64,000 nt of DNA, from positions 2,652,608-2,716,607 of the forward strand of contig OX459109.1 in assembly GCA_949775045.1 (NCBI GenBank), given 5' to 3'. The number at the start of each line of letters is the position of its first letter. Positions within the stretch are counted from its first letter, which is position 1. The notes beneath the pieces were generated by a model, which ran no database searches, was not told the DNA's origin, and saw only the letters and a program-made list of their open reading frames with translations. The translations under genes were made by a program, and so were the position numbers. Below are positions 38,701-53,700 of this stretch, in pieces. This DNA comes from Metridium senile (taxonomy: Eukaryota > Cnidaria > Anthozoa > Actiniaria > Metridiidae).

Positions 38701-41700
38701 CTGTAATTTATGCAAATCATTAAAATCTGATGATGGATGACGGAGGTCATCCGAAATATCATAAAATGATAGTTAAACTTCTAGTTATCAACTTTATTAT
38801 ATTTACATGTGTATATATCTTTATTCATTTATCTATTCATTCATTTATTCATTCATTCATTCATCTATCCATCCACTCATGTAATCATTCATTTATTCAT
38901 CTATTACTTTGCTCATTCATTCATTTATCTATTACTTTGTTCATTCATCCGTTTATCTATTTCTTTGTTCATTCATTCATTTATCTATTTCTTTGTTCAT
39001 TCATTCATTTATCTATTTCTTTGTTCATTCATTCATTTATCTATTTCTTTGTTCATTCATTCATTTATCTATTTCTTTGTTCATTCATCCGTTTATCTAT
39101 TTCTTTGTTCATTCATTCATTTATCTATTTCTTTGTTCATTCATTCATTTATCTATTTCTTTGTTCATTCATTCATTTATCTATTTCTTTGTTCATTCAT
39201 TCATTTATCTATTTCTTTGTTCATTCATCCGTTTATCTATTTCTTTGTTCATTCATTCATTTATCTATTTCTTTGTTCATTCATTGATTTATCTATTTCT
39301 TTGTTCATTCATTCATTTATCTATTTCTTTGTCCATTCATTCATTTATCTATTTCTTTGTTCATTCATTCATTCAATGCACATACCTATTTATCAATCCA
39401 TCCATCCATTCATTTATTCATCTGTGCATGAAATGATTGTGTGTTGTTTTTAATACAGTGAAGATGAAGAAGAGGAGAGTGATGAGGATACAACAATCGT
39501 GGTGAGTCACTATTATCATAGTTAATATAATAATAATAGTAAGTTCTTTTATAGCGCACTATACATATGTCTCAGTGCGCTTATGTAAAACATGATAGTG
39601 ATCAAATTAATGTGCGTAAATATACAATGAAGACTTAAAATACTTAAATGTCACTAAGAAATAAATGTGTTTTCAATAAAGTTTTAAAACGATCAAGTGA
39701 TGGAGCACTTTTTATAGATTCAGGTAAATTGTTCCATAATTTTGGGGCGACAGCAGAAAATGACCTATCCCCATATGTTGTTGTCTTTATTCCTGTAGGT
39801 GGCTTTAGTAAATTCTTATTCGCCGATCTCAGGGAGCGTGTTGGCGAATAATGTGCTATCAGCCACGTCAGTGCTTAATTTAGGATTGCTGCTATCATCA
39901 TTATCATTATCATTATCATAGTCTTCATCACCATCACAACCATTATCATCATCACTATCATCAACCATATTCAAATTATATAAAACTGGCGTTATATGTG
40001 AGAACTTTGGAAGATTATGAATCAATCTAGCTGCAGAGTTTTGGAGACGTTGTAATTTTGCAATATCTTTAGCTGTTTTACAAGTATTGTTGATAACCAT
40101 CATTATCATCATCATACCCTATTGTCACCATAATCATAATCATGACCATGACCATCATAATCATCACCATCATCATAATCATCACCATCATCATCATCAC
40201 CATCATGTTACATGTGTATGTCTATTTGTGTTTGTCAGGTGAAGCATGTAGAAGGTCTCAGTGATTTCCCTGGTGATCAACCTGGTGACTTGCCTTTTAA
40301 ACAAGGTGAAATACTGACAGTACTCGACCCCAGGTACGGTTTATGCCTTGTGCTTACTCTCTTTGTCATGCTTTGAGTTTGGTATTTCATCAGGCTTTCT
40401 TTCTTACTCCCTTCCAACCTTCCTCCCTTTCATCGTTCTTTCGTTTGTTCGTTCATTCATTCCTTCCCTGCATCCTAGACTGCAAAACAGTCCCTATACT
40501 TTTACGCGAAAACTCTTAAGAAACAAAGTAGGGACTGTTTTGCAGTCTACCTGCATCCCTCCCTCCCTTCCTCTCGTCATTTGTTTACTCGTTCTCTACT
40601 CACTCCATTACTCCTTTCCTACCTCCCTACTTCCGTTCCCTCCCTCCCATCGCTCGTACACGTTTTATTTTAATGTACTTACTCTCCCTTTCTCCCTCCC
40701 TTCCTCTCTTCCTTCATTCCTCCCATCATTCGTTTGCTCGTTCCACCTTCCCTCCCTTCCTCCCTCCTTTAATCACTCCATTTCTATCTCTGGGCATCGC
40801 TCGCTCGCTCGTTCTATCCTCCCACCAACCCTCCCTTTATTCCCTCATTCCTTTCTTCCGTCTTCCCTTCCTTCATACAATTTCATCATTCCTCCCTCCT
40901 TTCTATTTCTTTTCCTTCCTTCCTTTTTCCCCCTTCACTCAAACCATATTTGTTTTGTCTCTAACAGGGAAAATGGTTGGTGGGTTGCAGAGAATTCGTC
41001 GGGAAAATCAGGAATCATCCCCAAGACACTTGTCAAGGTAAACATTTACGTCATATATTCTGAAACATGTGGACGGGAGGCAATACACTTAGAAAATGTT
41101 ACAGACTGATTCAAAATTGTTTTTATTTTGGTGATGACTGTTTAGTTTCTGGCATTTCAAGTATGATATTCTATAGACTGCGAGCAGTCCCTACTTTGCC
41201 TCCGGATTCAGAAACTTTTAATTTTATTTCTCTCGTTTTCCCCGGAATCTGGAGGGAAAAGAAGGGACTGTTCGCAGTCTAGATATTCTACCACTGCAAC
41301 AGCTTGCCATGGTTATGTAGTCAGATTTTGTATGACTGTGAAAGTTCAGTGCCGTGTGCGTGCCTTTCCGCGACCGTGATTTACCGCATTTACAGTGGTG
41401 CCTCTATTAAGCGGTCACCCTTCGGACTTTCCAAATAAGTCGCTTAATAGAGGTTGGCCGCTGAATATAGGTATAGAATAGGTATAGGAATAGATTTGGG
41501 ACTTTTTATGGTTGCCGCCTAATAGAAGGTGACCGCTTACAGCGCGACGCACCTTACCGTGGCCACCCAATTAAAGTTTTGTACAAGTTATCTTAGCGTT
41601 CAAAAGTTTCTCTTTTCAAAGTGTTGGCTACACCTTTTCAAATTTAAACATCCTGAGAGGTTTTTCAAACACTTATACACTTCACTCTTGTCTTCGCTTT

Positions 41701-44700
41701 GAACGTTTCAAAGTGTTTACCGTTTGACAATCGGCGTGTCTTATATATTAAGGTCAAATTCTCGCTTTCTGATTGGTTATCTTGTACAAAACTTTTAAAG
41801 ATGGCCACGGTGCGTCGCGCTGTAATGGGTGACCGCTATTTATTTATTGAGCGATTTCATGCCATTTTAGCGATTTTTGAAATATCTCCCATCTCATTTA
41901 AAATGGCTTAAAATCGCTAATTAAGACCAGTCAGCGCCATACTCGTTAATGTGCGAAAATGAATTTGCATACTTCTTTGCACGGGATTTGTTTTCTCAAC
42001 TTCCGCTGAAAACTTTCCAGAATCTTCTGTTTTTACCATATATGGAGATGGCAAGCGCGTTTGGCACTGAGTTCAAAATGCCCGTGCATAGAAGAATGCA
42101 AGGCGCCAAATTAAAAACAAAACGTGGTTACAGTCGCGGCCAGTCGCGTGGAAAAGTTTTGATAGTAATGTTATATTTTGGATGTAAAAAAATAGCTCAA
42201 AAATAAGATAAAAATGAAGAGTGATAGTTTATTTTTGTACACAATGTTTGAAGGTACGTTTTGAAATTTTAAACTTGTGGTTTTTTTTTTTGTTTGTAGA
42301 TAATTGATGTTCCAGCTAGCCCTCAAGAACAAGAATCCAAAGAAGAGTCAACTGAAATATCCAAAGAAGGTATATTAATATAGCACGGAAGAATTGCTTG
42401 CCTATTTGTATGCTCTTTTATTGTTTAATTGAATTGAATGTTCTTTCGTTCGTTCGAAATTTATATTATTTATTCATTTTTGTGAGTGTGTGAGTTTTTG
42501 CGCGCTTGTTTGTCTGTTTGTTTGTTTGTTTGTTTGTTTGTTTGTTTGTTTGTTTGTTTGTTTGTTTGTTTGTTTATTTGTTTGTTTGTTCGTTCGTTCG
42601 TTCGTTCGTTCGTTCTTTTGTTGTTGTTTGGTTGGTTTCGTTATTTCTGTAGTTTGTTTGCTCGCTTTGTGGTTTGTGCTTTGTGTCAATTTGTTTGCTT
42701 GCTTTTAATATAGTCTATTGTTTCTTCATTTGTTATTACATTTGTTTATATATTTGTTTGTTCGTTCGTTCGTTCGTTCGTTCGTTCGTTCGTTCGTTCG
42801 TTCGTTCGTTCGTTCGTTCGTTCTTTTGTTGTTGTTTGGTTGGTTTCGTTATTTCTGTAGTTTGTTTGCTCGCTTTGTGGTTTGTGCTTTGTGTCAATTT
42901 GTTTGCTTGCTTTTAATATAGTCTATTGTTTCTTCATTTGTTATTACATTTGTTTATATATTTGTTTGTTCGTTCGTTCGTTCGTTCGTTCGTTCTTTTG
43001 TTGTTGTTTGGTTGGTTTCGTTATTTCTGTAGTTTGTTTGCTCGCTTTGTGGTTTGTGCTTTGTGTCAATTTGTTTGCTTGCTTTTAATATAGTCTATTG
43101 TTTCTTCATTTGTTATTACATTTGTTTATATATTTGTTTGTTCGTTCGTTCGTTCGTTCGTTCGTTCGTTCGTTCGTTCGTTCTTTTGTTGTTGTTTGGT
43201 TGGTTTCGTTATTTCTGTAGTTTGTTTGCTCGCTTTGTGGTTTGTGCTTTGTGTCAATTTGTTTGCTTGCTTTTAATATAGTCTATTGTTTCTTCATTTG
43301 TTATTACATTTGTTTATATATTTGTTTGTTCGTTCGTTCGTTCGTTCGTTCGTTCTTTTGTTGTTGTTTGGTTGGTTTCGTTATTTCTGTAGTTTGTTTG
43401 CTCGCTTTGTGGTTTGTGCTTTGTGTCAATTTGTTTGCTTGCTTTTAATATAGTCTATTGTTTCTTCATTTGTTATTACATTTGTTTATATATTTGTTTG
43501 TTCGTTCGTTCGTTCGTTCGTTCTTTTGTTGTTGTTTGGTTGGTTTCGTTATTTCTGTAGTTTCTTTGCTCGCTTTGTGCTTTGTGCTTTGTGCTTTGTG
43601 TCAATTTGTTTGCTTGCTTTTAATAATAGTCTATTGTTTCTTCATTTGTTATTACATTTGTTTATATATTTGTTTGTTTGTTTGTTCGTTCGTTCGTTCT
43701 TTTGTTGTTGTTGTTTTTTGTTTGAAATCAGTATTTCTGTAGTTTGTTTGCCCATTTGTGCTTTGAGTCAAATATTCGTTTGCTTGCTTGAAATATTGTC
43801 TATTTTTCGTTTCTTCATTTGTTATTCCATTTGTTTGTATATTTGTCTGTTTGTTTTTTTGTTCGTTCGTTCTTTTGTTGTTGTTGTTGTTTTTTGGTTG
43901 TAGTTTGTTTGCCCATTTGTGCTTTGAGTCAAATATTCGTTTGCTTGCTTGAAATATAGTCTATTTTTCCTTTCTTCATTTTTATTACATTGGTTTATGT
44001 GTTTGTTTGTTTGTTTGTATTTGCTTTTGTATATTTCTTTTTTTTTTTGTTCGTCCGTTCTTTTATTTGTTTGTGTCAATTCGCATTTTTGTTTGTTTTC
44101 TTATTCGATGTTGGTTTTCAAATCTACTTTGCAGATGACGACACAGTTGCTGATTTACCAAGTCCACGACGAAGGTTGGTAATAATTTGTTATTCTCCAA
44201 AACAAAGTCATTGAATTTAAGTAATTCTTGTTTATTATTCGACTTTCTAGTGGGAAAGAATTGTGGAAATCTCTCCAAAAAGGTTCAACACAAGAGGTAT
44301 TGTATTCTTCTCTTCTCTTCTCTTCTCTTCTCTTCTCTTCTCGATTTATTTATAAAAGCTCTATATTGGCCTGTAGCTTCAAGCGAAATTCATTGCACCG
44401 TCGTAATTATATTTTGTTCAATTTCCGCTCGGTCTAGACAACGTTAAGAGTGATTATGTTTTTTGGTTTCCTGGGTTACCTCCTGGCCACGATCGAAAAT
44501 AATTATCACCTCGGAAATGGCGAGTATTAGCCTATTCAAATTTACACCGTTTTCAAAAAGGTTGTCTAAATGTAAATACGAATATTCGAGATATTAAATC
44601 ATTATTATTGTCATGGTAATTATTGAGTTATTATGGGCATAAATCGAGGTGTTTACACTCGCTATTCATGGTCAAGAACATGGAAGTTATTGTTGAGATA

Positions 44701-47543
44701 TTATGGGCATACATCTAAACACAAATAATCGAGCTGCTTATAATCATTATTCTCACCAAGAACATGGGGGTAATTTTTGAGATGTTCACTGTTCTTTAAT
44801 AGTATGTAATAAGCAAAACTGTTAACCTGGACACCGTATAAATGAAATGAAATGAAATTTGTAACACCTTAAAAAAGCGTAACTTAACTTTACTGACGTT
44901 TCGAGTCTTAGCCCTTCGGCGGCGTAAAAACAATCAATGAGAATATTTCGTTCTAGCGTTTTGCTTCGTGGGAGTACTAAGCTATTAATTTTCTTAATGT
45001 TTAATATTTCACTTGGAATATCTGTTTGTTTTATTGCTGACACATCTTAGGTGTGTTTACTTGATATGATCCTGGTTTATTTGCTGTGTATTTGAATATA
45101 AATGGCCATAATACTGGACCCGTCACAATAGAAATTGATTGCTTTGATTTGTCTGTCGTTACAACGCTGGTAATCATGGCTCGAAAAGTAACGTTTTTGC
45201 TCGATAAATCGGTTGAAAAAGCGGCCGCAAAGGAGGTATGAGAAATTATGATTCTTATTTGAAAACCTTTTTTTTAATTTGAGTAACTATCGGATCAAAA
45301 TTTGGAATCCATTTTTGCTCCACAAATCGGTCGAAAAAGCGGCCGCAAAAGAGGTATGAGAAATTCTGATTCTGATTTGAAAACGTTTTATTTTATGGTT
45401 TTTTAATTTGTGTAACTTTGGTCAAAATTTGTAATCCATTTTTGCTCGATAATTCGGTCGAAAAAGAGGTATGAGAAATTATGATTCGAATTTGAAAACC
45501 TTTTTTTTTTTGCTTTTTTAATTTGAGTTACTTTGGTCAAAATTTGTAATCCATTTTTGCTCCACAAATCGGTCGAAAAATCCGCCGAAAGAGAGGTATG
45601 AGAAATTCTGATTCTGATTTGAAAACGTTTTCTTTTTCTTTTTTTGTCTGAGTAACTTGGAGCTAAATTAGTAATCAATATTTCTAAATCCGCATTTTAA
45701 ATTGTATCTTTTGTGTGTTTTTTTTTTCGAAACGAGGTAAGTCGAACAAGGAATCAAATATCCCTATCTTTCACAATTTTTCTTTCAATTTCTTTAGATA
45801 TTTTTCTGTCGCTATTTTTCGCAGTGTTTTCTCTCATCTCCATGTAAATGTTGACGTCTTGTAAACCATGTTTCCCTCTCCGTGAACAGATCCTCTCCAC
45901 AATATTTTTTATTATTTTAGCACCTGCTTTACTCGATTACTTTTGTAGAGAGAATGTTACTTTTGAAAAGGCATCAGGCTGTTTACAATAAATATATCAA
46001 ATGTCTAAATTTTTTCTTTTGTAAATTGGGGATACTTTTTTATTTGAAGAAAATAAAGCGAACTTTTTACAGACTTGTTTCAGGAGCCTTTCTGTAGTAA
46101 ATTTTTTTCGGAGCTACTAATTTAAAATGATATATAATTTAAGATTTAGCTAAATTTATGATGACTAAATATCTCGTAATTTTATTTTCAGGTAAATTTA
46201 TATTTTATCTAATTTTTTTTCTTATTTTTTTCTTATTTTCTTTTTCATATTTCTTTTCTATTTCTTTTCTTATTTCTTTCTTATTTTTTTCTTGTTTTTT
46301 TTTCTTCTTATTTGTTATTTTTTTCTATTTGTTCAGCGGAAATTATGATAGAATATTTTACAATTGAAATGGATATTGTTTCCTTTTCTGGTGATACATA
46401 TATCTACAAAATAATGTAATCGATAATAGATAAATTTCTATTCATTGCCATGCAAAAATTGGTATTTGAAGTTTTCTTCGTATAATTTTTCTATCAACGC
46501 GGTGGAAATTGTAACTCCAAACTTGAGCAACCTCTAACAGATGTCTCGTATTTTAAGCATTTTTCAAAAGGTTTGGATGGGCAAATCATCTCATGTATAT
46601 GACAGAAAAGTTGTCTGCTGTGAAAACAAACACAGTTTGAGACGGAAAAATCGTCTGATCTTACTCTGATTTGCTCGAAACGTCAGTAAAGTCGCTAGTT
46701 TCTATTTTGATTTTGTTTGAATTCATATTAGACGACTAAATTTACAAACGATCTGTACGTCTTTTAGTGCGAAAAAAGCTATTTTAAATTTTGAAAGTGT
46801 GATGTTTTTTTTTTCAGACAAGCGTTACTGATGTTCTGAAAGCGCTCGGTGCCATGCCGTCAGGATTTCGGTCGACAACCCTCGGCAAAATGGCGAAAGA
46901 TGGTAAGGTCTTTGATTATCGTATCTACTCGAATTAGCGCCGCCCCGAATAAGCGCTGCACTTTAACGCTATAATGTTACTTTAATTATCATCTGAATAG
47001 CTGTGCCTGAATGCGAAGTTTAACACGTATATAGTCATTTTTCTGAAGCTCATCGAAAACGGGAGATATTTTAGGAAAACTGATTTCAACGATCATTGCT
47101 TTCCGTTGCCATGGAAACGCCGATCGAGTTGAAATTGACATCAATCAAAACTTCCATCTGTGTTTGATGTCTGGTGTAAAATTTATTTAGATCAGAACAG
47201 GAAACGTTTATCAATCCGCTAAATGACAATAAGAAGTGTGGTCAATAAAAAACTACTGGGGAACACCTTAAGTTTCCATCATGCATTTCGGAACGAGGCT
47301 TCATCTTAGATGATTGGGATTTCTATTATTTAACATTCTTTCAATTTTATCCCTTAGAGCGATTTCATGCGAGTGCCTGGGTTGTGCCTAAGCTGAGACA
47401 GTCTCATCTTGGCTTTAAAGATTTAGTATGGGACCCCGTACACAAAGTGGTAACATTGAAAAAGATTATCATCGTTAACTATTGCTGATATCATCATCAA
47501 CATCATTATTATTATCATCATCATCATCGTCGTCATCATCATT

Positions 47544-47574
<31 letters not shown>

Positions 47575-47578
47575 CCAC

Positions 47579-47646
<68 letters not shown>

Positions 47647-47669
47647 ACATCATCATCATCATTATCAAG

Positions 47670-47717
<48 letters not shown>

Positions 47718-50700
47718 GGCTTCATCTTCATCATCATCATCGTCATCATCATCATCTTCATCATCATCTTCATCATCATCTTCATCATCATCATCATCGT
47801 CATCATTATAATCATCATCATCATCGTCATCACCATAATCATTGTCATCATCACCATAATTATCTGATACCTTCATCAATACATACATCAACAACTTCAA
47901 CTTCATCATCACCATCATCATCAAAATTATCATCAGCAACTTCAACGTCACAATCATAATCAAAATATATCCATTAATTTATATCAGTCTATAAATTCGC
48001 GTTAATTTATTTCTTCATCTTCTAGCTTTCTCCGCGACCAGTGAAAATAAATCGTGTGTTTTCCCTCGTGTCTGCTCGCAAGATTCCTTTACCGGGGACA
48101 GGTAAATATAACACTTACCCTTGTGTAATTAGGTTGTCAAGCATAAAGGGAATTAGAAGCGTACATCATTTTCAAAAAGGTTGTCCATCGCAATAGGTCA
48201 TTCCAAGATGGAAAAGAATTGTAGGTATACACCTATTTTAAGAAGGTTGTCCAAGACGATAGGTTATTCAAAGACGGAAAGGAATTATATTAGTACACAT
48301 ATTATAAAAAAGTTATTCAAGAAAATGGGTCATTGCGAGACAAAAAGGAATTATGGGTATGCGCATAATCAGTTCAAAAAGGTTTTCCAAGGCAAAATGT
48401 TTTACCACGACGTAAGGAATTATAGACATACTCCTATTTAAAAAAAATGTTTTCCAAGGCGATAGGCCATAGAAAAACGAAAAGAAAATTCTAGGCATAC
48501 ATATTTCTCAGAAAGGTTGTCCAAGGCTATAGCTCAATCCAAGACTTAAAAGAATATAAAAACAACGTGCGAGCCATCTTTTTGGTCGACCCCGTGATGC
48601 ATTACGGTCATGCATATTTGGACTATCCTTTATCTACAGTGTAGCTGTTATTGATATAGTTTGTGTTCACTTCATAGGTATCGAGGTGTTAAGCAGACAT
48701 GTTAGAATGTCACTATGGGACTGGAAACGAAAACAAGTGAGTTTCAATAATCAAAAGTTTATGTTATAAATGTTATAATCTTTAAATTAAAAAAAAAATC
48801 AGCCAAAGTTTTGGCTTGAAGGTTCACATGAACCTTAAGGCAAGGAATGCACGTATCAAGGTACCAAGAAACTATGAAATACCACAAGATTTCTTTAACA
48901 ATTTGACTATTTTACCAATAATTACAGCTTATGCTGTGCAATGGATAACGACCCAAGATAGGCTTAATGACCAAAGAATGAAAATATCCCGTCCAACTAA
49001 ATAAATACCGGAATTTTACGCCCATGCGTGAAAGTGAAATACAACAATGCTTTGGTATTATACATTAAATTGATATACAACAAATGCCTTTTGTTTGTAT
49101 TCTAGGTTCTTAGTAATGTTCATGCAGTAAAGGCTGTACAACACGACAAGGATGCCATGTGCTGGAACTTTTCGGCTAAGGTAAGGTGGCTCTTACATCA
49201 TAAATGTCATTTCTATCATCATCATCATTATTATTATCATCATTATCATCATCATCATCACTATCATCATCACTATCATCATCGTTATAATAACTATCAT
49301 CATCATTATCATCATCATCATCACTATCATCATCGTCATCATCATCGTCATCATCACTATCATCATCATCATCACTATCATCATCGTCATCAATATTATC
49401 ATCATTATCATCAACATTATCATCATCATCATCATCATCATCACCACCACCTTCATTATCACTACCGTCATTATCACTATCATCGTCATTATCACTGTTG
49501 TCATCATCATCATTATCGTCTTCATCAAATCCAACGTACTCATCAATATCATCATCGCCATTGTCATCATTCCCAGCATCATCACTATCATCATTTATTC
49601 TCACCTTCGCATCATTGCCATTTACATCGTAAACACTATAGCTCTCTTTTCTTGTTATTGAATGACCTGTGTTGTTTCTTACTACAGTGCGAGACAAGTA
49701 TACATGACTCCGAATGTATAGCTCGACTGAACTCTACCGAAGACACTGTAGGTAAGAAGGTTTTAATGTCTGACCTAGCAAGGTAGTAAAATGAATCATA
49801 AAATAACGGTCGACGCGCGTGCTTTATGAGAGTACACAGCCCGCGCGTTTGCATGTTGACCAAGAAAAGTCAATTTGTATTCTATAAATGAATAAAAAAC
49901 TTTCATTTCTGCATGTGTTCAGTGCAGTCATAAAGCACTTGGGGAACGCTCAACGAGGGTTGCGAATCACTGATTTATAGCTGCACACAGCTTGCGCTCG
50001 AGCATAAAAATCTTTAGATATGTTGTACAGTATATGTTTTAGTCCACCATATTTTAAATCTTTCTTTTTCTCTTTCAGGAATTTTATTTGAGCTAAGTGT
50101 TTCATATTTACGATCGGTAAGGCTCAAGCTCAATATTGGGTTTCTTTCAGCAATACATCACCAGTCGAAAGCTGCGTTTTTGTTCGCTCCCTAATACAGT
50201 ACCGCTATTGTGTTTGGAAAGACTATCGTTTTTTAAACCAATCTTAAACGATGTTATTACGATTTGGTGCTGACTGTCCCTCTGCTTTGTTTATTGCTGT
50301 TGGTCATGCCATTGTTCATTCATTTGTTTGTTAGTTTGTTTATCTACCTTTTTATTTGTTTGTTTTAGAGGAATTTATTTATGCATTGTTATTTCATTCA
50401 TTTTTTTAATCTTTCTGTGTATTTTAATCTCTCTTTGTATTTTTTTATTTATTTATTTGTTTATTAAGCCATTTATTTATAATAGTTTATTATTATTTAT
50501 CTATTTTCTAATAACTTTCTTTCCTTATCTCAGTCAACTGGCGAGAAAAGTGAAGTCAGTTGTGGGTGGTGCCTACTTAAACTATTCGAAGAAACCGGGA
50601 TACCAGCAGCCAACAAGTGAGCATCATTTTTGTTTTCCCGTCATTTTGTAGCAAATGTGGTACGCGCGCGCGTCAAATGATTTTGGCGCCAAAAACACGA

Positions 50701-53700
50701 TATTTATTGATACCAATGTTTGTTCTAAATCACTAAAACTAGAGTGATTTTCATTTGACCGTGAAAAAACGACTATTTAGCTCGTACTTGTTGGTAAAGA
50801 ACAAAAGAAAACAATAGATTTAGAGTGTAGTAACAATTATTAGTTTGCCAATTCTTTTCACGGTCATATGAAAATCACTCTATTCGATGAAACCAAAAAA
50901 ACCTTCCGCTAAAAATGAGTATTCATTTGTTGTTTTCCCGCCATTTGCGACAAATATAGCACGCGCGCGCGTCAAAGCGTTTTGGCGCCAAAAGTGCAGA
51001 CAATGTGTAGCGACTAATTTCTCTTTTACTTTAAGAACTTTTGAAATTGTTGTCAATGGTGGGACTCCGTTTGACGAGAACTATATAGAACTGGATGGAT
51101 CCGTTAGTGTGAAAGGTTTGTACATTATTACATATACATATGTACATATATTTTTGCTATTATTTATTATATTCTCTTTACATCTTATTATCATTAAATA
51201 TTTGCTTTATTATCTGAGAGGTTTGTACTCCTCTTTTTCCCTTCCTTCTTTGAAGGTCGAATCAGTAATACTCCAGTTTCACGTTATCTATCACCGCTGT
51301 ACTATTTGACAAAAGGCGCATTTGCACAGGCTAAGCCTCGATTTGTTGTCAAAATATTCACAAATCCCAAGCAAAGCACGAAAAAATGTTACCGCTTAAC
51401 AAAAGAAAACACATTTGCATTTACTCTGAATTGAGGCTAAGCCTGTGCAAATGCGCCTTTTGTCAAATAGTACAGCGGTGCTAAATAACACGAAACTGGT
51501 CTATTTACATGATGCCTTCGTTTTATTACAAGTTTAGGCGGGTGTAGTGTTTAAGGCCCGGGCACACGGGTTCAACATTTGCTTCAACATCCGTTCGATT
51601 TTGTTGAATGTCAATGTTTAAACGCTTTTAAACTCTTTCAACATTGTTGAAACGCGTTGAATCGATGTTGAATTGATGTTGAAAGAGTTAAAAAGCGTTT
51701 AAACATTGCCATTCAACAAAATCGAACGGATGGTGAAGCAAATGTTGAATCCGTTTGCCCGGGCCTTTACAAGTGTTGGTATTGTGATGCTACTTTGCCA
51801 ACCATTTAAACAATAGATTTTTTCGTTTTCTTTGTTCTAATAACAATGGTTGGTTGGCAAAACCATAACAAACTACGTCACTGTACGTCCACCTATAGCA
51901 CTAATTATTTCACAAAAGATAAAAGGCAAATCATGCTGTTTTTGTTTCGGCCCTCGGCACTAGAATCAGTTTGCGGACCCATAATTTTCCGCCTCTTCTG
52001 TCAATCATCTTATAGTTCAGCGAATCAGATTCCTCGTGAGCAGCCTTAGCCAATTACACAACGAGTATAAACCTTCGATTTCGTAATAAATCTTCGCACG
52101 AGGCTTGCCTCGTAATCCAAAATTTATTCACGACAGAAATACTCTGTTTTCTAAGTTCATCAAAAATAACAGCCATGAGTGAGACATTCTACACTTTCAA
52201 AATTCTAAACTTCTGTAAAATCATCCGTTTTATTTAATTTAATCAACACTATAATAAAAAAAAATACATAGAGGCAGCACTGTACGGCAGCTGTAGAGGG
52301 CCGAAACATCATTGCTTTTAAAGCAATATAGCCTTGTTGGTTGTATGACACTAATAAATTTTGTTTGCTTGCTCGTGTGGTACTTAATTTTCTCATCTAC
52401 TCACTTACATTTCTTGCCATTTTAACTTCATTATGTATTTACTTATATATTAACTTATTTAATACATCTTCCTATTCAATTTTATACTAATTTGTTTCAA
52501 TTCTTTTATTCCGTTGGAAGGTATTTGCATTTGTAATTAATATTATTATATTGATGTTGATGGTTTATTCTATTTGTTTGTTGCCTTAGAAACGCCAGGC
52601 CGTTTTCAATCCATAATACGGTCCAATCAGCAGCCAAGATTGTCAGTCAAATTGATTTCAATTAACAAAACAATGAAAGATATTCATGAGTAAGTTGCTG
52701 TAGGGGGCTTTTATTTATTAGTGTATGGGGGTTGGGAGGTGTCGGCAATATTGAGGGGAGTCATGTTATTTTCGGAAGCTATATAGGGGGATGTTACTAA
52801 TTGTATGCAGTCTTAGTAATAAAATGGGCAAATATAGGAGGTTATGATCTTTTATACCAACCAATAAGGGGGGTTTTGTAATATTTGTAAAAGACCGAAC
52901 AGTTGATTTTGAAGATCTCCTGACCCATACTCTAATAATTGAAAAACCCCTTATGACTATTACAAACAAATTCCTGCAAAGCAGTTACCTTGAAAACATA
53001 TATCGTGCGCAACAAAAAAATCCTGAAATAAATATCGTGCATGCAAAGCGGGAAAAAAACTATCCCGCACAGCCTCGAGGGTAGTCTGCAATCGTGTTTT
53101 GGGGTTCCTGTGTTGAACTCTTCCTTCCCCTCCCCCCAGCTTTCCTTTTTAGTCTAGGCCCCATGTTTCTCGTGGGTATCAAGACAACACAGCAACCCCA
53201 ATTTTTCACCAAAGCCCAAAAGAACGCCTGTTTTAAAGGCTACCTCGAGGTCAAAAAAAATATATTTTACAAAAAAAATTCCCCTCCCCTTCCCCCTTAA
53301 ATATCTAATGGTCCATCCCTAAAAAGTATATTGCTTGTCTTTCAGTACGTTACCCGAGTCGTTACTCACGTGTCACCAATACGCACAGTTCATTGGTCAA
53401 TACAGGCAACTAACTGCAGAGGTCTTGTTTCATGATCCGGAACGTGATCAGTTTAGTACAGGTAAACCACCGGGGGAGGGGAGGGGGGGGGGATACTTTC
53501 AGAAATTTGCTATATAATACGGAGGGGGGGGGGGGGGGGGGGATATCAATCACCGACGCATTATATTTACATATAATAGGCTACTGATCTTTTGTAAAAA
53601 AAAAATGCGTGCGGGAAAAGCGGAATACCACTATTTTAAGGTCAATTTGTCTTGAATTGGGTATAGATTCTTTGCACTCGAATGTCTTAGATATAGAGTC

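Noticed and set aside
38730..39453. Frames rich in Phe, Ile, His and Ser that look like multi-pass membrane proteins
   Set aside because: They are translations of a 28-bp TTCATTCATT repeat in an NPHP1 intron.
47423..47963. Poly-Asp, poly-Ser and poly-Met frames
   Set aside because: They are products of the (ATC)n microsatellite in NPHP1 intron 14.
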